Part shown: positions 53,684 to 60,542 of the stretch, piece by piece
How the letters are laid out: every line of letters starts with the position of its first letter
Numbering within the stretch: position 1 is the first letter of the stretch
Assembly: GCA_963774555.1 (NCBI GenBank)
Contig: CAVZFL010000001.1
Location: 992,001-1,056,000, forward strand
Length of the DNA: 64,000 nt
Reading direction: 5' to 3'
DNA from: VRUE01 sp963774555
Lineage (GTDB): Bacteria; Actinomycetota; Thermoleophilia; Solirubrobacterales; 70-9
Position numbers and translations under genes: made by a program
Notes under the pieces: model-generated
What the model was told of the DNA's origin: nothing
The model's database searches: none
The model's input: only the letters and a program-made list of their open reading frames with translations

Positions 53684-54841
53684 ATGCCCGAGGCAGTAAT
53701 CGTCGACACCATCCGCACGCCGATCGGCCGTGCCTTCAAGGGCTCGTTGGCCCAGCTGCGCCCCGACGAGATGGGCGCCTTCGTGGTCGACCAGCTGCTC
53801 GAGCGCAACCCCGACGTCGATCCCGCCCTGATCGAGGACGTCTTCTGCGGCTGCGGCATGCCCCAGGGCCTGCAGGCCTTCAACATCGGCCGAATCGTCT
53901 CGCTGCTCTCCGAGAAGCTGCCGCAGACCGTCAACGGGGTCACGGTCTCGCGCTACTGCTCCTCCAGCCTCGACGCGATCCGCCACGCCGGCAACGCGGT
54001 CAAGGCCGGCGAGGGCGACGCTTACATCGCCGCCGGGGTCGAGTGGGTGAGCCGCTACAACGAGCGCACCGAGCCGGCCGGCGCCGACGACCAAAACACC
54101 AACCTGCAGGGCAACGACGGTCAGCCCAACGCCTACATCGAGATGGGCAAGACGGCGGTCAACGTCGCCGAACGCTACGAGGTCAGCCGCGCCGACATGG
54201 ACAAGATCGCCCAGCGCTCGCAGGAACTCGCGGTCAAGTCCCAGGAGGACGGCTTCTTCGACCGCGAAATCACCCCGGTGACCCTGCCCGACGGCACCGA
54301 GGTCGCCAAGGACGACGGCCCCCGCGCCTCCTCGACCCTGGAGAAGCTCTCCCAACTGCCCGAAGCCTTCGGCGGCGGGGGAGTCACGGCAGGCAACTCC
54401 TGCCCGCTCAACGACGGGGCCGCCGCGGTGCTGATCATGAGCGACACCAAGGCCAAGGAGCTCGGCCTGAGTCCGCGCGCCCGCATCGTCACCGCCGCCA
54501 CCTGGGGCAACGAGCCCGAGTACATGGGCGTGGCCCCGATCGGCGCGATCAAGAAGGTCCTCGACCGCGCTGGAATGACGATGGACGACGTCGGCACGGT
54601 CGAGCTGAACGAGGCTTTCGCTGCCCAGGTGATTCCGATCATGGACGAGTGCGACATCCCGCTGGAGAAGCTCAACACCCACGGCGGCGCGATCGCCCTC
54701 GGCCACCCCTTCGGCATGACCGGCGCCCGCATGATGGGAACCCTGCTCAACGTGATGGAGACCGACGACCACCAGGTCGGCATCGAGACCATGTGCGTCG
54801 CCGGGGGCCAGGGCAAGGCGATGATCGTCGAACGGGTCTGA
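53684..54841 (+). CDS. Thiolase (acetyl-CoA C-acyltransferase)
   Basis: A 385-aa thiolase, AAGGAG seven bases upstream. Active-site nucleophile Cys near residue 92 (VSRYCSSSLDAIRHAGNAV), catalytic His near 340 (HGGAIALGHPFGMTGARM), and second Cys near 373 (METMCVAGGQGKAMIVERV-type end). VELNEAFAAQVIPI is the usual substrate-loop motif. It cleaves 3-ketoacyl-CoA in beta-oxidation or condenses acetyl-CoA. It is intact and probably works with the enoyl-CoA hydratase at 57,615. Confidence 0.95.
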   Translation: MPEAVIVDTIRTPIGRAFKGSLAQLRPDEMGAFVVDQLLERNPDVDPALIEDVFCGCGMPQGLQAFNIGRIVSLLSEKLPQTVNGVTVSRYCSSSLDAIRHAGNAVKAGEGDAYIAAGVEWVSRYNERTEPAGADDQNTNLQGNDGQPNAYIEMGKTAVNVAERYEVSRADMDKIAQRSQELAVKSQEDGFFDREITPVTLPDGTEVAKDDGPRASSTLEKLSQLPEAFGGGGVTAGNSCPLNDGAAAVLIMSDTKAKELGLSPRARIVTAATWGNEPEYMGVAPIGAIKKVLDRAGMTMDDVGTVELNEAFAAQVIPIMDECDIPLEKLNTHGGAIALGHPFGMTGARMMGTLLNVMETDDHQVGIETMCVAGGQGKAMIVERV

Positions 54842-54849
54842 GCGCCTGG

Positions 54850-54899
54850 CTGGCTGGCTAATAACCCGAAGGTTGCGGGTCGAATTCCCGCCAGCGCCG
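54850..54899 (+). pseudogene. 3' remnant of a tRNA gene
   Basis: GGCTAATAACCCGAAGG followed by a T-arm-like hairpin GCGGG-TCGAATT-CCCGC and CAGCGCC resembles the 3' half of a methionine-type tRNA (canonical GGCTCATAACCC then GGGTTCGAATCCC). The 5' half and its matching GGCGCTG are absent, and one T of the T-loop is missing. It directly precedes a toxin-antitoxin module, as at tRNA integration scars. Confidence 0.5.
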
Positions 54900-54913
54900 C
54901 GAAAAGGGGATTC

Positions 54914-54929
54914 AATCTGATAATCTGAT
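54914..54929 (+). promoter_or_regulatory. Tandem octamer, probable antitoxin operator
   Basis: AATCTGAT is repeated exactly twice, back to back, ending three bases before the antitoxin ATG at 54933. GATAAT inside the repeat also resembles a -10 box. Autoregulation by the Phd/YefM antitoxin is the likely purpose. Confidence 0.5.
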
Positions 54930-54932
54930 TTT

Positions 54933-55184
54933 ATGAAGCAGCTGAGTGCAACTGATGCGTCTCGTCGGTTCTCGGAGGTCTTGGACGATGTAGAGCGGGG
55001 CGGGGAGTCCTACGTCGTGGTCCGTCACGGCCGGGCCGTGGCGACCATCGGTCCCACGAGAGGCGGAACTGGGAAGGTGCTCAAGGAGGCGCTTCGCGCC
55101 AATCGGCCCGACAATGCCTGGGCGGACGAGCTGCGGGAGCTTCGCGAGGGCATGGAGCCTGTGGCGGACCCCTGGCACGACTGA
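54933..55184 (+). CDS. vapB: Phd/YefM-type antitoxin
   Basis: An 83-aa antitoxin: KQLSATDASRRFSEVLDDVE and RGGESYVVVRHGRAVATIGP give the DNA-binding domain. RGGTGKVLKEALRANRPDNA and ELREGMEPVADPWHD form the toxin-binding tail. It is a different lineage from the pair at 3,321-3,976. Overlaps its toxin. Confidence 0.9.
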   Translation: MKQLSATDASRRFSEVLDDVERGGESYVVVRHGRAVATIGPTRGGTGKVLKEALRANRPDNAWADELRELREGMEPVADPWHD

Positions 55185-55573
55185 TCCTCGACACGACGGT
55201 TTTGGTCGACGCCGAGCGCGGAGGCGATGCACTGAACGAGGCGATCGGCGACAGTGACGATGTCGCTGTTGCGGCGATCACCGTGGCGGAGCTGAGAGTT
55301 GGCGTCCAGCTGGCGAAAGGGCGCCGGCGGGACAAGCGCGAGCGCTTCGTTGCCGCGGTTCTCGACGCCGTTTCGATTGAGCCCTATGACCTTGAGGTAG
55401 CCGAGGCCCACGCTTTCCTATTGGCGCATGTCCGCCGAGTAGGCACGCCTCGCGGCGCCCATGACCTCATCATCGCTGCGACGGCACGAGCCCAGGAGAG
55501 GGTGGTCGTGAGCCTCGACCGAAGTGGCTTTGCCGAGCTCCCCGGCGTCCCGCTTGCGGGCGGGTTCGACTAG
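55172..55573 (+). CDS. vapC: VapC-type PIN toxin with apparent CTG start
   Basis: The PIN domain requires LILDTTVLVDAERGGD at its N-terminus (first catalytic Asp), then VAAITVAELRVGVQLAKGRR, THDL-like RGAHDLIIAATARAQERVVV and DRSGFAELPGVPL. In this frame no ATG, GTG or TTG precedes the first Asp. The family's usual MARLILDT opening is matched by CTG 55172 (giving ARLILDTT), inside the end of the antitoxin gene. It therefore starts at CTG, or one base is wrong. 133 aa from that codon. Confidence 0.8.
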   Translation: MARLILDTTVLVDAERGGDALNEAIGDSDDVAVAAITVAELRVGVQLAKGRRRDKRERFVAAVLDAVSIEPYDLEVAEAHAFLLAHVRRVGTPRGAHDLIIAATARAQERVVVSLDRSGFAELPGVPLAGGFD

Positions 55574-55617
55574 CCGGCACTTGTGACCGCCCGCGCACAA
55601 AAGGACGGGGCAATCGC

Positions 55618-56151
55618 TCACGACGCCGGCAGGTAGGTGAGGAGGACCACTCCGGAGTCGAACCGCTTCACGTCGTCGAGCACCATCCGGACGGTTCCCC
55701 TGTCGCCGAGCACGTGGACGTTTCCCTCGCCCCAGACGAGCGGGTTCAGGTAGACCTCGTACTCGTCGATCAGGCCCTTCTCGGCGAGGGCGTAGGCGAA
55801 CTCGCCGCTGCCGTGCATGAACAGGTCACCGTCGACCTCGTCCTTCAGCTTCGGGATCGAGTCCTCGAGGTCCCCCTCGAGCAGGGTCGCGTTCCACTCG
55901 AGATCGCCGGACAGGGTGTTGGACCCGACGTACTTCGGCATCGAGTTGACCATGTCCGCCCATTTGCCCGACTGGCTCGGCCAGTATCCCGCCAGCCCCT
56001 CGTAGGTCTTGCGGCCCAGCACCAGCCCGCCGGATCTCGCCTGACGCTCGAACGAGTAGTCGCCGTGGTCTCCGTCCGGCTGCACCCACTCGCCGACCGG
56101 GTCGATGACGCCGTCGACGGTGGCCTGCGTTGTCGCGATCAGCTTTCCCAT
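55618..56151 (-). CDS. Dihydrofolate-reductase-like (RibD C-terminal domain) protein
   Basis: A 177-aa protein: KLIATTQATVDGVIDPVGEW, GGLVLGRKTYEGLAGYWPSQ, PKYVGSNTLSGDLEWNATLL, LFMHGSGEFAYALAEKGLID and EYEVYLNPLVWGEGNVHV. This is the stand-alone RibD_C/YwjB-type reductase group of actinobacteria, NADPH-binding with unknown substrate. The start at 56151 is fixed by GAAGGAG eight bases upstream. Confidence 0.85.
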   Translation of the reverse strand: MGKLIATTQATVDGVIDPVGEWVQPDGDHGDYSFERQARSGGLVLGRKTYEGLAGYWPSQSGKWADMVNSMPKYVGSNTLSGDLEWNATLLEGDLEDSIPKLKDEVDGDLFMHGSGEFAYALAEKGLIDEYEVYLNPLVWGEGNVHVLGDRGTVRMVLDDVKRFDSGVVLLTYLPAS

Positions 56152-56266
56152 CTCGATTCTCCTTCGGTCGCGGAGCCTCACCAAGCCGCTTTACCCGATC
56201 TCTGTGGCCTGCACTCACGGCTTTCTACAATCGCTGGGAGTGGAATCCCGACGAAGGAGGCTGGGC

Positions 56267-56884
56267 ATGGGTGGGGCAGGAGGGAGCGGAGCCAGGGTGG
56301 GGTCGCCACGCAGAGTGGTCGCATTTTTGGCGGTAGGTGCCGCTGTGGCTGTTCTCTGTGCGCTTGCGGCGAGCAGTGCCTCGGCCGCGGTTGGGGTCGA
56401 AAAGGTCAGCCGCCACGGTGGCGCGCCCGGGGACGAGGTGACGCTCACGCTTGCCTGCGGCTTCTGCTACCCGCCTTGCAAAGGCCCCAAGGGCCACCGG
56501 CACCCGGAGGGATTCGACCACGGACCGTGCATGCTCGACAAGAAAGCCGAGCCGCCGCCTTCCTTCGGCATCTCGCTGGTTCCCCGATCGGAGGCGCCGG
56601 AACCGCATAAGTGCGGGCGTCGCGCCGTCTGCTCGCCCGCCACGTCGGCGCCGCCGCGCCGGGACCCCTTCACCTTCCTCGGCCTCGCCGTCCCTCCCCC
56701 GGGGGGCAACAATCCCGAACACGGCGACCCGCCTCGCTACCTCCTTCACTTCACGATTCCCGACCTGCGCCCGGGGCTCTACACCTACGTGATCTGGTGC
56801 GACGCCTGCCTGGAGGGGAAGCGTGGGTCTCTCATCTCAGTCCCGGCGTCGCCCTTGTGGCGGTTGGCTGTGCGCCGGGGGTAA
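56267..56884 (+). CDS. Secreted Cys-rich protein of unknown function
   Basis: A 205-aa protein. GAAGGAGG precedes ATG 56267. Signal segment RRVVAFLAVGAAVAVLCALA with an ASA cleavage site, then AAVGVEKVSRHGGAPGDEVT. At least seven cysteines (LACGFCYPPCKGPKG, HGPCML, HKCGRR, AVCSPA, WCDACLE) suggest several disulfides. Late part PRYLLHFTIPDLRPGLYTYV. The V.RHGGAPGD.V start is like immunoglobulin-fold (IPT/sortase-substrate) units. Convergent with the methyltransferase. Confidence 0.75.
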   Translation: MGGAGGSGARVGSPRRVVAFLAVGAAVAVLCALAASSASAAVGVEKVSRHGGAPGDEVTLTLACGFCYPPCKGPKGHRHPEGFDHGPCMLDKKAEPPPSFGISLVPRSEAPEPHKCGRRAVCSPATSAPPRRDPFTFLGLAVPPPGGNNPEHGDPPRYLLHFTIPDLRPGLYTYVIWCDACLEGKRGSLISVPASPLWRLAVRRG

Positions 56885-56894
56885 TCCGAGGCGA

Positions 56895-57557
56895 TCATCG
56901 CTTGGTGACGGTGCTGACGTAGAAGAAGTCCAGGAGGAAGCGCTCGGTCTCGACCGGTCCGTAGCTGGCGAGGTCGCTCCACGGATCGGAGTACGCATCG
57001 CCTGGGGCGTACTTGACCAGGAGACGGGCGATCGGAGCGAGCAGGCGGTAGGGGCCGCCCTGGGTCAGCCCCATGTCCATGACGACGACACGCGAGAAGG
57101 GGCGCAGGCACTCCCAGGCCCGCGCCAGCGCGGGACGTGGTTCTGGCATGGCCGAGTAGCTGAGGCTGAACAGCACTCCGTCGACGTCGCGGTCGACGTC
57201 GAGCTGAGCGGCGTCCTGGTGGAGCAGCTGGACATTCGACCAGCCGCGCCGCTCGATCAGCTTGCGCGCCTCAGCCAACATCCCTTGGGAGGCATCGATG
57301 CCGATGACGGTGCCGCTAGGACCAACCGCCTCAACCAGATATGGGAAGTTCCGCCCGCTGCCGGCGCCGATCTCCAGCACGGTGTCGCCGGTCTTCAGCC
57401 CGAGTGCGGCAACCGCCTTGCGGCGGGCCGGCGGAAAGATGAGGTACAGCGGCTCAAGCGTGCTGTAGAAGCGGGCTATGCGGTCGTATCGCCTGGTGTT
57501 GGCGCTTTGGGACCTGCGGGTCGGGTGGCTTTCGGGGAGGGCGTCCACGGGAAACAT
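56895..57557 (-). CDS. Class I SAM-dependent methyltransferase
   Basis: A 220-aa methyltransferase: RRYDRIARFYSTLEPLYLIF, motif I LKTGDTVLEIGAGSGRNFPY, motif II GTVIGIDASQGMLAEARKLI, LLHQDAAQLDVDRDVDGVLF (motif III) and VVVMDMGLTQGGPYRLLAP. It resembles UbiE/phospholipid N-methyltransferase types. Membrane lipid or quinone methylation is possible, but the substrate is not readable. Confidence 0.85.
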   Translation of the reverse strand: MFPVDALPESHPTRRSQSANTRRYDRIARFYSTLEPLYLIFPPARRKAVAALGLKTGDTVLEIGAGSGRNFPYLVEAVGPSGTVIGIDASQGMLAEARKLIERRGWSNVQLLHQDAAQLDVDRDVDGVLFSLSYSAMPEPRPALARAWECLRPFSRVVVMDMGLTQGGPYRLLAPIARLLVKYAPGDAYSDPWSDLASYGPVETERFLLDFFYVSTVTKR

Positions 57558-57614
57558 ATTGACGACGCACTATGGCGATTCTGCCTGAGGGTCTGGCGGT
57601 AGGCTCGCGTACCC

Positions 57615-58529
57615 ATGGCAAATCCGACGACGCTTACCTACGAGATCGACGGCCGGGTCGCGCGGATCACGCTGAACCGGCCGGAGCGCGGCAACGGGAT
57701 CACGCCTCGGATGCCGGCCGAGTTGGCGGTCTGCGTGGAGCGGGCGAACCTCGATCCTGAGGTCCATGCGATAGCGCTGGCGGGCAACGGCAGCGGGTTT
57801 TGCGGTGGGTATGACCTGGTCGCTTCGGCCGAGGGCGATATGGGTGAGCTGGGTGGGGTGGAGGCGCCGGCGGGGTCGCCGCTCGATCCTGCCGTGATCG
57901 GGGCCAACCACGCGCCCGAGTCGAACTGGGACCCGGTCACCGACTTCCAGTTCATGTGGCGCAACGTGCGTGGGTTCATGAGTCTTTTTCACTCCGAGAA
58001 GCCGGTGCTCTGCAAGGTGCACGGCTACTGCGTCGCCGGCGGCACCGACATGGCGCTCTGCTCCGACCTGCTGGTGATCGCCGATGACGCCAAGATCGGC
58101 TACCCGCCGGCGCGGGTCTGGGGCTCGCCGACGACGGCGCTCTGGGCGGCGCGGGTCGGGCCGATGCGGGCCAAGCGGCTGCTGCTGACCGGTGACTCGC
58201 TGACCGGCGCCCAGGCAGAGGAGTGGGGTCTGGCGACCGAGGCGCCAGCCGCCGCGGAGCTCGACGAGCGCTTCGAGGCGCTGCTGGAGCGCGTCGCCCG
58301 GATGCCGATCAACCAACTGGTGATGATGAAGATGCTGGTCAACCAGAGCCTCTACGCCCAGGGCCTGCACCAGACCCAGGTGCTCGGCACCTTCTTCGAC
58401 GGCATCGCCCGCCATACCGAGGAGGGCCACGGCTTCGTCCGCCGCGCCGCCGAGGGTGGCTTCAAGGAGGCCGTGCGCGAGCGCGACGAGCCCTTCGGCG
58501 ACTTCGGCATGGAAGGCTTCGGGGTATGA
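57615..58529 (+). CDS. Enoyl-CoA hydratase/isomerase family protein
   Basis: A 304-aa crotonase. RVARITLNRPERGNGITPRM, the CoA-binding oxyanion part ALAGNGSGFCGGYDLVASAE, then after an insert CKVHGYCVAGGTDMALCSDL (second oxyanion Gly-Gly) and IGYPPARVWGSPTTALWAAR. C-terminal helices extend to GFGV. An insert of about 35 residues between the two halves (GGVEAPAGSPLDPAVIGANH) distinguishes it from short hydratases. First gene of a three-gene operon, overlapping the monooxygenase by ATGA. Confidence 0.9.
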   Translation: MANPTTLTYEIDGRVARITLNRPERGNGITPRMPAELAVCVERANLDPEVHAIALAGNGSGFCGGYDLVASAEGDMGELGGVEAPAGSPLDPAVIGANHAPESNWDPVTDFQFMWRNVRGFMSLFHSEKPVLCKVHGYCVAGGTDMALCSDLLVIADDAKIGYPPARVWGSPTTALWAARVGPMRAKRLLLTGDSLTGAQAEEWGLATEAPAAAELDERFEALLERVARMPINQLVMMKMLVNQSLYAQGLHQTQVLGTFFDGIARHTEEGHGFVRRAAEGGFKEAVRERDEPFGDFGMEGFGV

Positions 58530-60010
58530 GCGATCGACCTTCTGTCGCCGTCGTCGGCGGCGGCTTCGGCGGCGTCGGCGCCGCCGTGATGCTGAAGCGC
58601 GAGGGCTACGAGGACGTCACCGTCTTCGAGAAGGGCGAGCGGGTCGGCGGCGTCTGGCAGCACAACACCTACCCCGGCGCCGCCTGCGACATCCCGTCGC
58701 ACCTCTACGAGTACTCCTTCGCGCCCAACCGCTGGTCGCGCCGCTACGCGCCACAGGTCGAGATTCAGGCTTACGTGGAAGGGGTCGCGCGCCGCTTCGG
58801 CGTGCTCGACAAGGTCCGCACCGGAACCGAGGTGAAGGGGGCCAGCTGGAACGAGGAGCGCGGCAGGTGGCTGCTCGAGACCAGTGCCGGCCCGCACGAG
58901 GCGGACCTGTTGGTCACCGCCTGCGGGCAGCTCTCGGTGCCGAGCGTCCCCCCGATCCAGGGCCTCGACAGCTTCGGGGGCCCCGCCTTCCACACCGCCG
59001 AGTGGCGCCACGACGTCGACCTCGCCGGCAAGCGCGTCGCAGTCGTCGGCAGCGGCTGCAGCGCGATCCAGGTCGTGCCGGCGATCCAGCCCGAAGTCGC
59101 CCAGCTCGACGTCTACCAGCGCTCGCCCGGCTGGACCCTGCCGAAGATGGACTTCGAGTACTCCCCACGAGCCCAGGCCGTCTTCAAGCGCTTTCCGGCC
59201 CTGCGCCGCCTCGACCGGGCGTCGGTCTTCGCCTTCCAGGAGTTCGCCGCTGCCGCTCTCACCCACAAGCGCTTGCTGCTGCCGGCGCTCCGCGCCGTCG
59301 GCCGCCGGCAGATTGACTCGGCGATCGCCGACCCCGAGCTGCGCCGCAGGGTCACCCCGACCGACGAGTTCGGCTGCAAGCGGATCATGCTGACCGACGA
59401 GTGGTACCCGACCCTGACCGAGCCCAACGTGGAGCTGGTGGCGGAGCGGATCGAGGCGGTCACCCCGGGTGGGATCCGCGACGCGAGTGGTGCCGAGCGG
59501 CCCGCCGACGCCATCGTCCTCGCCACCGGCTTCGCCTCCCATGACTTCGTTGCGCCAATGCAGATCGCCGGCGTCGGCGGCCGCGCCCTGGCCGAGCAGT
59601 GGGGCGAGGTGGCGCGCGCCTACCTCGGCCTCAGCGTGCCGGGCTTCCCCAACATGTTCCTGCTCTACGGTCCGAACACGAACGGCGGCAGCGGCTCGGT
59701 GGTCAACACGCTCGAGTGCGGCATCGGCCACGTGCTGGCCGCCCTGCGCGAGATGGAGCGCTCGCGGGCGAGCCGGATCGAGGTCAGGCGCGAGGCGGCC
59801 GAGGACTTCGACCGCGAGCTGCACGCGGCCCTGGCGAAGACGGTCTGGCACAGCGGCTGCACCAACTGGTACGTCGACGAGAAGGGCAACGACCCGAGCA
59901 ACTGGCCCTGGACCTGGAGCGCCTATCGGCGCCGCACCGAGCGGCTCGCGCCAGGCGCCTACGAGCTCACTGCTGCGCCTGCCCGGGCTCCCGAAATCGC
60001 CCTCGGGTAG
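58526..60010 (+). CDS. Flavin-containing (Baeyer-Villiger-type) monooxygenase
   Basis: A 494-aa two-dinucleotide-fold flavoprotein. FAD motif SVAVVGGGFGGVGAAVMLKR, then VWQHNTYPGAACDIPSHLYE and SFAPNRWSRRYAPQVEIQAY (BVMO signature region), NADP motif KRVAVVGSGCSAIQVVPAIQ, and LATGFASHDFVAPMQIAGVG near the C-terminus. It probably inserts oxygen into a ketone or oxidises a related substrate. Its partners, an acyl-CoA hydratase and a thioesterase, suggest ketone or cyclic hydrocarbon breakdown. Confidence 0.9.
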   Translation: MSDRPSVAVVGGGFGGVGAAVMLKREGYEDVTVFEKGERVGGVWQHNTYPGAACDIPSHLYEYSFAPNRWSRRYAPQVEIQAYVEGVARRFGVLDKVRTGTEVKGASWNEERGRWLLETSAGPHEADLLVTACGQLSVPSVPPIQGLDSFGGPAFHTAEWRHDVDLAGKRVAVVGSGCSAIQVVPAIQPEVAQLDVYQRSPGWTLPKMDFEYSPRAQAVFKRFPALRRLDRASVFAFQEFAAAALTHKRLLLPALRAVGRRQIDSAIADPELRRRVTPTDEFGCKRIMLTDEWYPTLTEPNVELVAERIEAVTPGGIRDASGAERPADAIVLATGFASHDFVAPMQIAGVGGRALAEQWGEVARAYLGLSVPGFPNMFLLYGPNTNGGSGSVVNTLECGIGHVLAALREMERSRASRIEVRREAAEDFDRELHAALAKTVWHSGCTNWYVDEKGNDPSNWPWTWSAYRRRTERLAPGAYELTAAPARAPEIALG

Positions 60011-60024
60011 GGTCCTCGACCGCC

Positions 60025-60474
60025 ATGGCCGAGGCTCCGCACCACCCCAGCTCCTTGATCACCCCGGAGTCCGTGCGCGGCTTCCTGCCCGGCAGCTTCC
60101 CCGGCGACCTCGGCATCGAGCCGCTCGAGATCGAGGACTCGCACTCACGCGGCAGGATCGAGGTCGACAAGCGCCATCTCCATCCGGGCGGCTTCGTCCA
60201 CGGCGGCGTCTGGACCGCCCTCGGCGACACCGTCGCCGCTTGGGCCACCTTCCGCGTTATCCCTCCGCACCACAACTTCACCACGATCGAGCTCAAGCTC
60301 AACGTGTTCGCCGCCGGCCTGCTGGGAGACGAGATCGTCGCAGTTGCCGAGCCGCTGCACACCGGCAAGAGCACGGTCGTGATCGAGGTGAAGATGGAGC
60401 GCCTGCGCGAGGGTTCGGCACCGAAGCTCGCTGCCAACCTGATCGTCTCCCAATTCGTCCTGCCGCCACCATAG
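60025..60474 (+). CDS. PaaI-type hotdog thioesterase
   Basis: A 149-aa hotdog-fold protein: LGIEPLEIEDSHSRGRIEVD, KRHLHPGGFVHGGVWTALGD (HPxGxxHGG catalytic loop with Asp of the helix), TTIELKLNVFAAGLLGDEI and STVVIEVKMERLREG. It hydrolyses acyl- or aryl-CoA thioesters. Fifteen bases after the monooxygenase stop, so the same operon. A 27-bp hairpin begins at its stop codon. Confidence 0.9.
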   Translation: MAEAPHHPSSLITPESVRGFLPGSFPGDLGIEPLEIEDSHSRGRIEVDKRHLHPGGFVHGGVWTALGDTVAAWATFRVIPPHHNFTTIELKLNVFAAGLLGDEIVAVAEPLHTGKSTVVIEVKMERLREGSAPKLAANLIVSQFVLPPP

Positions 60475-60542
60475 GCCCGGCCGGGGGTCCCTCCCCAGGA
60501 ACTCCCGCGAAGCGGCCTGGGGAGGGACCCCCGGCCGGGCCT
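60473..60542. repeat. Intergenic palindromic element, bidirectional terminator
   Basis: Perfect 27-bp arms, 60,473-60,499 and 60,516-60,542 (AGGCCCGGCCGGGGGTCC start), around 16 bases. It overlaps the stop codons of the two convergent genes. The internal CCCTCCCC, GGAA and GCGAAGCGGCCT blocks match the element at 50,763-50,918, so both belong to one repeat family. Confidence 0.8.

Noticed and set aside
53684..54841. Thiolase and DUF5679 as one operon
   Set aside because: They are on opposite strands with a coiled-coil gene between.
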